Of a stretch of 64,000 nucleotides of DNA, positions 15,875 to 24,113 are shown one piece after another. Below the pieces are notes generated by a model. That model saw only the letters and a list, made by a program, of their open reading frames with translations. It did no database searches and had not been told where the DNA came from. The position numbers and the translations under genes were made by a program. The first letter of the stretch is position 1. Each line of letters opens with the position of its first letter. Source of the stretch: Pseudorhodobacter antarcticus (GTDB lineage Bacteria > Pseudomonadota > Alphaproteobacteria > Rhodobacterales > Rhodobacteraceae); NCBI RefSeq assembly GCF_900110135.1, contig NZ_FOCO01000017.1, positions 1 through 64,000 on the forward strand. Direction: 5' to 3'.

Positions 15875-17263
15875 ATGATCACCACAGGCGGCGGGCTGTT
15901 TTCCGAAGGGGTGGGACAAAACCGGTTGCGGCTGCACACATTGGTCGTGCTGCGTTGGATGGCGATTGCGGGGCAATTGGCGGCGATCACGGTGGCCTAT
16001 TTCCATTTGGATCTGCGGCTGCCGTTGGGCCTGTGCTATTTGGTGGTGGGCGCGTCGGTGATTGCCAATTTGGTGTCTTGGTTCATTTTTCCCAAAAACA
16101 GGCGGTTGTCCGATGCCGAGGCGATGCTGGTCTTGCTGTTCGATTTGGCGCAGCTGGCGTTTTTGTTGTATTTAACGGGCGGTTTGACCAATCCCTTTGC
16201 GCTGTTGATCATCGCACCTGTCATTATTTCGGCATCGGCGCTGCAATCGCGGATTACCGTGCTGCTGGCGTTGATAGCGATCTTGTTCATCAGCCTTGCG
16301 GCGCTATTCAACATTCCCCTGCTGTTTGCTGATGGGTCCGTGCTGTCGATTCCACCATTGTTAGAGTTTGGGTTTTGGCAGTCGATCGTGATCGGGATTT
16401 TGTTTTTGGGCCTTTATTCCCACCGCGTTGCCACTGAAATTCAATCCATGTCGGATGCGCTGCTGGCCACACAAATGGCCCTTTCGCGCGAACAAAAACT
16501 AACCGCGCTGGGCGGTGTGGTGGCGGCGGCGGCACATGAATTGGGCACGCCACTTGCCACGATAAAACTGGTCAGCGCCGAGATGATTGAGGAGTTGGCG
16601 GACAACCCCACCCTGCGTGACGATGCGCAATTGATCAAAGATCAAGCGGACCGCTGCCGTGACATCCTGCGATCGATGGGTCGTGCGGGCAAAAATGACC
16701 TGCACCTGCTGCGCGCCCCCTTGGCCGAAGTGCTGCGCGAAGCTGCAGAGCCGCATATGGGCCGCGGTAAAAGCGTTATTTTCACGCTGAACCCGATGAT
16801 TGACCCGGCCACATCCATCCCGCCCCATGTGCAGCGCAAGCCAGAGGTGATCCACGGTTTGCGCAACCTTATCCAAAACGCGGTCGATTTTTCCAAAACC
16901 ACCGTTTGGGTGGATGCGGAATGGGGGCCAAAGTCGCTTTTGGTGCGGGTGGTGGATGATGGCGACGGCTATGCGCCGCATATTTTGGGACGCATTGGTG
17001 ATCCGTTTTTAACCCGCCCTGCGCCGCGCCAAGGCGATGTGCGCCCGGAATATGAAGGGATGGGTTTGGGCCTGTTTATCGCCAAAACGCTGCTGGAACG
17101 GTCCGGTGCGGACCTGTCCTTTGCCAATGGCGCGCCGCGCCCGCTGGGCCTGTCGGGCCGCCCCGCCCGCAGCGGCGCGATTGTTGAGGTGATTTGGCCT
17201 TTGGCCGAAATTCTGGCCACACCATCCGGCAATCTGGGCGAAAACACCCCGATTGAGGGGTAA
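15875..17263 (+). CDS. regB: Redox sensor histidine kinase RegB (PrrB)
   Basis: The 462-aa kinase has six membrane segments (about residues 25-170) with the quinone-sensing loop GGLTNPFALL. The H-box is AAAHELGTPLATIKL, and the redox-box cysteine lies in DQADRCRDILRSMGR, equivalent to RegB Cys265. N, G1 and G2 boxes follow (GLRNLIQNAVDF, VDDGDGYAPHIL, EGMGLGLFIAKTLL). It phosphorylates RegA when the quinol pool or redox state signals low oxygen. The ATG at 15875 gives the same length as R. sphaeroides PrrB; 12 codons further upstream are possible but unneeded. Confidence 0.96.
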   Translation: MITTGGGLFSEGVGQNRLRLHTLVVLRWMAIAGQLAAITVAYFHLDLRLPLGLCYLVVGASVIANLVSWFIFPKNRRLSDAEAMLVLLFDLAQLAFLLYLTGGLTNPFALLIIAPVIISASALQSRITVLLALIAILFISLAALFNIPLLFADGSVLSIPPLLEFGFWQSIVIGILFLGLYSHRVATEIQSMSDALLATQMALSREQKLTALGGVVAAAAHELGTPLATIKLVSAEMIEELADNPTLRDDAQLIKDQADRCRDILRSMGRAGKNDLHLLRAPLAEVLREAAEPHMGRGKSVIFTLNPMIDPATSIPPHVQRKPEVIHGLRNLIQNAVDFSKTTVWVDAEWGPKSLLVRVVDDGDGYAPHILGRIGDPFLTRPAPRQGDVRPEYEGMGLGLFIAKTLLERSGADLSFANGAPRPLGLSGRPARSGAIVEVIWPLAEILATPSGNLGENTPIEG

Positions 17264-17380
17264 GGGCAGCAATGCTGTAAAATTAAACGAAAAATTGATT
17301 TTATTCTGCGGCTTTAACGCGGCGTTAACCGTTCAGCAGCCAACCTGCCTTAACGGAGCAACAGCGCGGAGGCTGTCATC

Positions 17381-18973
17381 ATGTCGTTCGATCTTTGGCA
17401 GGCGGCCGGTTTGGTTGTGACAGGTGTGCTGTCGGCATTTCTCGCTGTGCTGTTTTTGGCCGTTTTGCAACGGAAAATCGGCCGCCGGGGGGACTCGATC
17501 TTTTTGGAAACCAGCGGGAATGCTGAATTTCTGTTTGATGGCAAAACCTTGATTGATGCGACACCACCGGGCCGCAGTTTACTGCCCAAGGCGTGTCAAA
17601 GCAATGCGGCGGCGTGGCCTTGTTTGATCAGCTATCTGGAACAGCGGTTTCCCGGTGTTGCGTTGCGGTTGGAAACATTGGCCACCGATGGCATCCTGGT
17701 GATGAGCAGTGCTGACGATGGCAAGGATGACCCTTTGTTGGTGCGGGCGGAATGGCGCGGCGGCTTGACCCGGATCACCGTGGTGGAATCTGAATCGCCA
17801 CAATCGGCGCAGGTGTTGGATCCGCTGACCCGCCGCGCCATTCGCGATGAATTGGACCATTTGCGCCGCATTACCGCCAAGGCACCGCTGCCCATTTGGC
17901 GCGAATCCGATACGGGCGATGTGGTGTGGGCCAATGCGCGTTACCTCGACATCGCCGCCGAACGGCTGGGGGATGAGGATGATCTGACATGGCCATTGCC
18001 CAAGCTGTTCCCGACCATGGACCCGCCCAGCAGCGGGGCGTCGCACCGGAAAAAGCTGGTGGGCAGTGGGGGCGAAACAGACCGTTGGTTCGACCTGTTT
18101 GCAGCCCAAGACGGGGATGGCGCCCAAATCTATGCCCTGCCCGCCGATACGGCCGTAAAGGCCGAGGAGGGGCTGCGCGCCTTTATGCAGACTTTGACCA
18201 AAACATTCGCGCATCTGTCCACTGGCCTTGCGATTTTTGATCAAGACCGAAAGCTGGTTCTGTTTAACCCGGCACTGTTGGACCTTACCGGGCTTTCCCC
18301 CGATCTATTGACCAAATGCCCCAATTTGCCGACGTTTTTTGATGCGCTGCGCTCCAGCTCTATGATTCCCGAACCGCGCGATTACAAAAGCTGGCGCAAC
18401 CAAATCACAGATATCGAGGAGGCGGCGGCCAATGGCCACTATGAGGAGACGTGGAGCTTGTCGAGCGGTCAAACCTACCGTGTTATCGGGCGGCCACATC
18501 CAAATGGCGCGCTTGCCTTGTCGTTCGAAGATATCTCAACCGAAATGTCGCAAACCCGGCGGTACCGCGCCGATCTGGAGTTGGGGCAGGCGGTGATCGA
18601 CGCGCTGGATCCGGCGATTGCGGTGTTTTCGGCGATGGGTGTGCTGGTGATGTCCAATGCCGCCTATGCCCAATTGTGGGACCATGACCCGGCAATCAGC
18701 TTGGGCGCAGAGGGCAGCGTGGCCGCCGTTTGTGACCATTGGCGGCGCGCAACCGCCCCGACCACAATATGGGACCGGGTGGAGGATTTTGCAGCACAAA
18801 TGAGTGCACGTGACGCATGGGCGGATGAAGTGCGCTTGTTAAACGGTCGCCTTATTGTGTGCCATTTCGCGCCATTGTCTGGCGGGGCCACCATTGCCAC
18901 GTTTCGGCCCACCGCCTTTGATGAACAATTGGATGATCCCTTGGCTGTGGCATCGTGCAAAATGGTCGGTTGA
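17381..18973 (+). CDS. Membrane-anchored multi-PAS protein without a kinase domain
   Basis: The 530-aa protein has one N-terminal transmembrane helix (about residues 7-29), then PAS-like segments near 165-235, 270-385 (LSTGLAIFDQDRKLVLFNPAL) and 405-505 (LDPAIAVFSAMGVLVMSNAAYAQLW). The PAS_7 type is the best fit. There is no HisKA H-box and no ATP-binding N/G boxes, so it cannot be a kinase on its own. A conserved partner of the RegB/RegA locus is one possibility, another is a DivL-like scaffold missing its pseudokinase. It lies 117 bp after regB and 48 bp before tsaE, so it may start the next operon. Confidence 0.65.
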   Translation: MSFDLWQAAGLVVTGVLSAFLAVLFLAVLQRKIGRRGDSIFLETSGNAEFLFDGKTLIDATPPGRSLLPKACQSNAAAWPCLISYLEQRFPGVALRLETLATDGILVMSSADDGKDDPLLVRAEWRGGLTRITVVESESPQSAQVLDPLTRRAIRDELDHLRRITAKAPLPIWRESDTGDVVWANARYLDIAAERLGDEDDLTWPLPKLFPTMDPPSSGASHRKKLVGSGGETDRWFDLFAAQDGDGAQIYALPADTAVKAEEGLRAFMQTLTKTFAHLSTGLAIFDQDRKLVLFNPALLDLTGLSPDLLTKCPNLPTFFDALRSSSMIPEPRDYKSWRNQITDIEEAAANGHYEETWSLSSGQTYRVIGRPHPNGALALSFEDISTEMSQTRRYRADLELGQAVIDALDPAIAVFSAMGVLVMSNAAYAQLWDHDPAISLGAEGSVAAVCDHWRRATAPTTIWDRVEDFAAQMSARDAWADEVRLLNGRLIVCHFAPLSGGATIATFRPTAFDEQLDDPLAVASCKMVG

Positions 18974-19021
18974 TAGGGCTTCGCCCTTGCGCCGGGCGGT
19001 GCTGCGCGTAAAACTGCGTGC

Positions 19022-19498
19022 ATGAATAACGTCGTAGAGCGCAGCCTTTTTTTGCCCGATGATGCAGCGACAGCACGCCTGGGCGCGGCTTTCGCGCAGC
19101 TTTTACGCGCGGGCGATACGATTTTGCTGTCGGGTGGCATTGGCGCGGGCAAAACGCATTTCTCGCGCGCCCTGATCCGCGCGCGCCTTGATCGGGCCGA
19201 GGATATTCCCTCCCCCACCTTCACCCTTGTCCAGACCTATGATGCAGGCGATGTTGAAATCTGGCACGCCGATCTTTACCGCCTCTCCCACCCGGATGAG
19301 GCGTTGGAACTGGGTCTTGATGCCGCGTTTGATGCCGCGATTTGCCTTGTCGAATGGCCAGATAGGCTGGGCAATCTGGCCCCGCCAAACGCCCTGCACT
19401 TAACCCTGACGCTGGAGGGCGATGGCCGGCGCGCCACATTTTCCGGCGGTCGCGCCGGGCTGTCGGACCAGTTAAAACAGGCAAATGCACATGGATAG
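19022..19498 (+). CDS. tsaE: tRNA threonylcarbamoyladenosine biosynthesis ATPase
   Basis: TsaE (158 aa) is the ATPase that drives the TsaBDE cycle making t6A37 in tRNA. The Walker A loop is LSGGIGAGKTHFSRAL, and the family blocks SPTFTLVQTYD and WHADLYRL follow, with DAAICLVEWPDRLG near residue 105. The stop codon overlaps the amgK start region (ATGCACATGGATAG). This gene begins the conserved tsaE-amgK-murU-addB-addA run; tsaD is 14 kb away in the same window. Confidence 0.95.
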   Translation: MNNVVERSLFLPDDAATARLGAAFAQLLRAGDTILLSGGIGAGKTHFSRALIRARLDRAEDIPSPTFTLVQTYDAGDVEIWHADLYRLSHPDEALELGLDAAFDAAICLVEWPDRLGNLAPPNALHLTLTLEGDGRRATFSGGRAGLSDQLKQANAHG

Positions 19499-20498
19499 GT
19501 CCCGCGCATCGGTGCAATTTCTGGCGCAAATCGGGTGGGGCACTGCGGCGCGCGCGCATTTGGCGGGCGATGCATCCGATCGCCGCTATGATCGTCTGCG
19601 CCTTGGCGGGCGGACCGCCGTTTTGATGGACGCCCCCCCCGGAAAAGGCGACGACCCCAAGGATTTCATCAAAATTGGTGCGCATCTGAACGCGCTGGGC
19701 CTGTCCGCCCCTCGCATTTTGGCACAGGATTTACAAAACGGTTTCCTGCTGATTGAGGATTTGGGCGATGCCCTTTTTGCCCGCCTCCTTGTCCAAGCCC
19801 CCGCGCAGGAAACGGCGCTTTACACCGCCGCTGTCGATGTTTTGCTGCATCTGCAATCGCATCCTGCCCCATCGAACCTGCCCGATATGCAAGCACAGGA
19901 TTGGGCAACCGCCGCCGCCTTTGCGCTGGAATGGTATCGTTTCGCCATCACGGGCGATACCGACAAAACGACCCACTTTACCAACACCCTAACCGCTGCG
20001 CTGCGCACCCATGCCGACGGGCCCCGCGTGCTGATCTTGCGTGATTTTCATGCCGAAAACCTGCTTTGGCTGCCCAATCGGGCGGGCCTTGCAAGGGTTG
20101 GGATGCTTGACTTTCAGCTCGGCCAGATGGGCCAGCCCGCTTATGACCTTGTGTCCCTGCTGCAAGACGCCCGCCGCGATGTTTCCCCCGAAACGGAGGC
20201 GGCGATGATCCAGCATTTCAGCGCAGGACAGGACGCCGCCCAATGCGCCGCCGCTTATGCGACCATTGGCGCGCAGCGGGCCTTGCGAATTTTAGGCATT
20301 TTTACGCGGCTGTGTCTGGTTGCCGGCAAGCCGCAATACACCGCGCTTATCCCCCGCGTTTGGGGTCAGCTTCAGCGCAATCTGGCGCATCCGGCCCTTG
20401 GCGATTTGGCCGAAATCTGTGCCAAAATCCTGCCGCCCCCCACCCCTGACGTTTTGGAAAGGATCGCAGCGCAATGCGGAACCAACCCGACGCGGTGA
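19491..20498 (+). CDS. amgK: N-acetylmuramate/N-acetylglucosamine anomeric kinase
   Basis: A 335-aa aminoglycoside-phosphotransferase-fold kinase. The N-lobe has GDASDRRYDRL and the catalytic loop is RDFHAENLLWL, then MLDFQLGQMGQPAYDLVSLLQDARRDV. With MurU it forms the AmgK-MurU peptidoglycan recycling bypass, which turns MurNAc into UDP-MurNAc and gives intrinsic fosfomycin tolerance. The motif after the metal-binding Asp reads DFQLG instead of the more common DFQDA. Start: ATG 19491 or 19485, both overlapping the tsaE stop. Followed by murU with a 25-nt overlap. Confidence 0.9.
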   Translation: MDRSRASVQFLAQIGWGTAARAHLAGDASDRRYDRLRLGGRTAVLMDAPPGKGDDPKDFIKIGAHLNALGLSAPRILAQDLQNGFLLIEDLGDALFARLLVQAPAQETALYTAAVDVLLHLQSHPAPSNLPDMQAQDWATAAAFALEWYRFAITGDTDKTTHFTNTLTAALRTHADGPRVLILRDFHAENLLWLPNRAGLARVGMLDFQLGQMGQPAYDLVSLLQDARRDVSPETEAAMIQHFSAGQDAAQCAAAYATIGAQRALRILGIFTRLCLVAGKPQYTALIPRVWGQLQRNLAHPALGDLAEICAKILPPPTPDVLERIAAQCGTNPTR

Positions 20499-21166
20499 TG
20501 CTGTTCGCGGCCGGATTTGGCACGCGCATGGGGCATTTGACCGCCGCGATGCCCAAGCCGCTGATCCCAGTTGCGGGAAAAACCCTGCTGGATCACGCGC
20601 TGGACCAAACGGCAGGCCTGCGGTCGGTGGTAAATGTGCATTATCTGGGTGATCAAATTGCCAAGCATTTGGAAAACCGCGCCAACACGGCGTTGTCGTG
20701 GGAGCGTGACTATATCCTTGAAACCGGGGGCGGTTTGCGCGCGGCCTTGCCATTGTTGGGCGATGGCCCGGTTTTTACGCTGAACACCGATGCGGTTTGG
20801 ACCGGGCCTAACCCACTAAAAACATTGCGTAATAATTGGTATGGGGTGCGGATGGACGCGCTGTTGCTGCTTGCGCCGCCATCGCAAATCACGGGGTTTG
20901 CGGGATCGGGTGATTTTATTTTGGCCCCGGATGGTCGGATTGCGCGGGCCAATGGTGCGCCGGGCCTCGCCTATCTTGGCGCGCAAATCATCCTGCCACG
21001 CGGCATTGAATCCATCGCGCAAAAAGCGTTTTCCCTGAATATTTTGTGGGACCAGATGATTGCCGAAGGCCGCGCTTTCGGCGTGATGCACCCCGGCGGC
21101 TGGTGTGATGTGGGCCGCCCCGCAGGCATCACGCAGGCCGAATCGCTGCTGGCCGCCGATGTTTGA
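20474..21166 (+). CDS. murU: N-acetylmuramate-1-phosphate uridylyltransferase
   Basis: The 230-aa nucleotidyltransferase opens with MLFAAGFGTRMGHLTAAMPK, the NTP-binding signature, then PKPLIPVAGKTLLDHAL. ILETGGGLRAALP and FTLNTDAVW carry the catalytic Asp. It makes UDP-MurNAc from MurNAc-1-phosphate supplied by AmgK. It overlaps amgK by 25 nt and the addB start by 8 nt, so it is tightly coupled. Confidence 0.93.
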   Translation: MRNQPDAVMLFAAGFGTRMGHLTAAMPKPLIPVAGKTLLDHALDQTAGLRSVVNVHYLGDQIAKHLENRANTALSWERDYILETGGGLRAALPLLGDGPVFTLNTDAVWTGPNPLKTLRNNWYGVRMDALLLLAPPSQITGFAGSGDFILAPDGRIARANGAPGLAYLGAQIILPRGIESIAQKAFSLNILWDQMIAEGRAFGVMHPGGWCDVGRPAGITQAESLLAADV

Positions 21167-24113
21167 CACCCCCGGCCCCCGCATTTTCGCCCTACCGCCC
21201 GGCGCGGATTTCCCGGCGCAATTGGTCACAGGCCTTACCCGACGCATGTCCGAAAAACCGTCGCAAGACATGGCGCGCGTCACCCTTTACGTCAACACCA
21301 CCCGCATGGCGCGGCGGGTTACAGCCCTGTTCATCGCTCAGGGGGCTGGGTTTTTGCCTCGCATCCGGCTGGTCACCGATCTGCAAGCCGCGCTGCCCAC
21401 CGCGGCCATCCCTGCCGCCGTATCGCCGCTGCGCCAACGCCTTATCCTTGCGCAGTTGATTGAAGGGTTGTTGAACCAACAGCCCGACCTTGCCCCCCGT
21501 TCCGCGCTGTATGACCTTGCCGATAGCCTTGCGACCCTGCTGGATGAAATGCAGGGTGAGGGGGTTTTGCCCGAAAAAATCGCGTCGCTGGACGTTGCCA
21601 ACCACTCTGCCCACTGGGCGCGCACCCGCGAATTCATGGCGATTGTGGCGCAGCTTTTGGGCCAAATGGGCCAACCCGACAGCCAAACCCGCCAGCGTAT
21701 GTTGGTCAATGCGATCATCGCTGCGTGGCAGGTCAACCCGCCAACCGACCCGGTGATTGTTGCGGGGTCCACCGGATCGCGCGGGACCACTGCGCTGTTT
21801 ATGCAGGCCGTGGCGGCGCTGCCCCAAGGGGCGCTGGTGCTGCCGGGCTTTGATTTCGACATGCCGACCCCGGTTTGGAACGGCCTTGCCGATGCCATGA
21901 CCGCCGAAGACCATCCGCAGTACCGTTTTTTCAAACTGATGCAGATATTTGATATCACCCCTGCCGATGTGCGGGTGTGGGCCGCAGCCCCCGCCCCAAA
22001 CCCTGTCCGCAACGCCTTGATTTCCCTTTCCCTTCGTCCTGCCCCCGTCACCGACCAATGGTTGACTGAGGGCAAGCTGATGCAAAATCTGCCCACCGCC
22101 TGCGCCGATATGACGTTGATCGAGGCGCCGACCCCGCGCGCAGAGGCGATGGCAATCGCCCTTATTTTGCGCAAAGCAGCCGAGGATGGGGTGACCGCCG
22201 CCCTAATTTCCCCCGATCGTGGCCTAACGCGGCAGGTCACATCGGCGCTGGACCGTTGGGGCATTTTGCCCGATGACAGCGCGGGCCGCCCTTTGGCCTT
22301 GTCCGCGCCGGGCCGCTATTTGCGCCATATCCTTGGCCTATTTTCGGACCGAATGACATCCGAGGCGCTGTTGATTTTGCTGAAACACCCGCTGACCGCC
22401 AGCGGGCGTGTGCTAGATGGTAAGGCCGATCGCGGCCATCATTTGCTGTTCACCCGCAACCTTGAACTGAAACTGCGCCGCCGCGGCCCTGCCTTTCCCA
22501 CGGGCGTCGATTTGGTCGCATGGGCGTGCGCGGAAAAGGATGAAAAGACACTACCTTGGGCGCAGTGGCTGGCCCGTGTTCTGGATAACTTGGTCTCGAA
22601 CACCGCCCTTTCGTTGGCTGACCACATCACCCGCCACCGCGCCTTGGCAGAGGCGTTGGCGCTTGGTCCCAACCCAGATGCCACCACCAGCGGCCTGTGG
22701 GAAAAGGCGGCAGGCATCGAAGCGCTTGCCAAAATGACCGAGCTTGCCGCCGAGGCCGAACACGGCGGCACCATGACCCCCACCGATTATCGCCATTTGT
22801 TTGAGGCGTTTTTGAACAAAGGCGAGGTGCGCGAACCCCTGCAATCGCACCCCCGCATCATGGTCTGGGGCACGATTGAGGCGCGGGTGCAGGGCGCGGA
22901 TTTGGTTATTCTTGGCGGGTTGAACGATGGCATTTGGCCACAATCGCCACCGCCCGACCCGTGGATGAACCGCGCCATGCGGCTGGAGGCGGGTCTGTTG
23001 CTGCCCGAACGCCGCATCGGGTTGTCGGCGCATGATTACCAACAGGCGATTGCAGCACCCCAAGTTGTGATCAGCCGCGCCACCCGCAACGCCGATGCCG
23101 AAACGGTCGCCTCGCGTTGGGTGAACCGTTTGACAAATCTGCTGGGTGGGTTGCCGAACCAAGGGGGCCAGCAGGCCTTGGCGGAAATGCGCGCTCGCGG
23201 TCGCGCATGGCTGGAACTTGCCAGCGCCGCAGAACGCCCCGATCCGCAGGTTCCCACTGCGCGCCGGCCGGCCCCCCGGCCCCCGGTGTCTGCGCGCCCG
23301 GCAAAACTGGCGGTTACGGGCATCAAAACCTTGCTGCGCGACCCGTACGCAATTTACGCCCGTCATATTCTGCGCCTGTTCCGCCTCAACCTGCTGCGCC
23401 CTTCGCCGGATGCCCTGTTGCGGGGTTCTGTGCTGCATTTGGTCCTTGAAACCTTCACCCGCACGCGGCCCGAAAATGAACAGCGCGACGCTGCCCGCAC
23501 CCGTCTTTTGGCCATAGCAGAGACTGTTTTGACCGCCGAGGTGCCTTGGCCCGCCGCCCGCGCCCTGTGGTTGTCTCGCCTGCACCGCGCCGCCGATTTC
23601 TTTTTGGGGGTGGAGGCAGCACTGGGCGGAACCCCCGTGGTGATCGAGGAGCGTGGCGCGGTGCAACTGACCGGGCTGCCCTTTACCCTGACCGCGATCC
23701 CCGACCGCATTGATATGCTGCCCGATGGTCGCGTGCATATTTTTGACTATAAAACTGGCACGCCCCCCAGCAAAGACCAGCAAAAGTTTTTCGACAAACA
23801 GCTGGTGCTGGAGGCTGCGATGGCCACGCGCGGCGCATTTTCGGCGCTGCAAGGGCCGCGTGAAGTGGCGGGCGTCACGTATATCGGCCTCGGCTCCACC
23901 CCGAAACAAGACAGCAGTACCCCCGATGACACCGTTTTGGGCCAAGTTTGGGAGGAATTGCACCATCTGATCCGCGAATATATGGACCCCGCGCGCGGCT
24001 ACGTTTCGCGCCGCGCCATGCATGGCGAACGTTTTGCGGGGGATTATGACCACCTCGCGCGGTTTGGCGAATGGGAAATGACCGACGATCCGGTCCCGGA
24101 GGATATGACATGA
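21159..24113 (+). CDS. addB: Double-strand break repair protein AddB (alphaproteobacterial type)
   Basis: The 984-aa subunit of the AddAB helicase-nuclease. The N-terminal half resembles a UvrD-like fold without a good Walker A, as usual for the alphaproteobacterial AddB. The middle block MVWGTIEARVQGADLVILGGLNDGIWPQ is a strong family marker. The C-terminal RecB-type nuclease has HIFDYKTGTPPSKDQQ with the Asp and Lys of the metal site. The ATG at 21159 overlaps murU; upstream in-frame codons would sit inside murU. The stop overlaps the addA start (ATGA). Confidence 0.94.
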   Translation: MFDTPGPRIFALPPGADFPAQLVTGLTRRMSEKPSQDMARVTLYVNTTRMARRVTALFIAQGAGFLPRIRLVTDLQAALPTAAIPAAVSPLRQRLILAQLIEGLLNQQPDLAPRSALYDLADSLATLLDEMQGEGVLPEKIASLDVANHSAHWARTREFMAIVAQLLGQMGQPDSQTRQRMLVNAIIAAWQVNPPTDPVIVAGSTGSRGTTALFMQAVAALPQGALVLPGFDFDMPTPVWNGLADAMTAEDHPQYRFFKLMQIFDITPADVRVWAAAPAPNPVRNALISLSLRPAPVTDQWLTEGKLMQNLPTACADMTLIEAPTPRAEAMAIALILRKAAEDGVTAALISPDRGLTRQVTSALDRWGILPDDSAGRPLALSAPGRYLRHILGLFSDRMTSEALLILLKHPLTASGRVLDGKADRGHHLLFTRNLELKLRRRGPAFPTGVDLVAWACAEKDEKTLPWAQWLARVLDNLVSNTALSLADHITRHRALAEALALGPNPDATTSGLWEKAAGIEALAKMTELAAEAEHGGTMTPTDYRHLFEAFLNKGEVREPLQSHPRIMVWGTIEARVQGADLVILGGLNDGIWPQSPPPDPWMNRAMRLEAGLLLPERRIGLSAHDYQQAIAAPQVVISRATRNADAETVASRWVNRLTNLLGGLPNQGGQQALAEMRARGRAWLELASAAERPDPQVPTARRPAPRPPVSARPAKLAVTGIKTLLRDPYAIYARHILRLFRLNLLRPSPDALLRGSVLHLVLETFTRTRPENEQRDAARTRLLAIAETVLTAEVPWPAARALWLSRLHRAADFFLGVEAALGGTPVVIEERGAVQLTGLPFTLTAIPDRIDMLPDGRVHIFDYKTGTPPSKDQQKFFDKQLVLEAAMATRGAFSALQGPREVAGVTYIGLGSTPKQDSSTPDDTVLGQVWEELHHLIREYMDPARGYVSRRAMHGERFAGDYDHLARFGEWEMTDDPVPEDMT

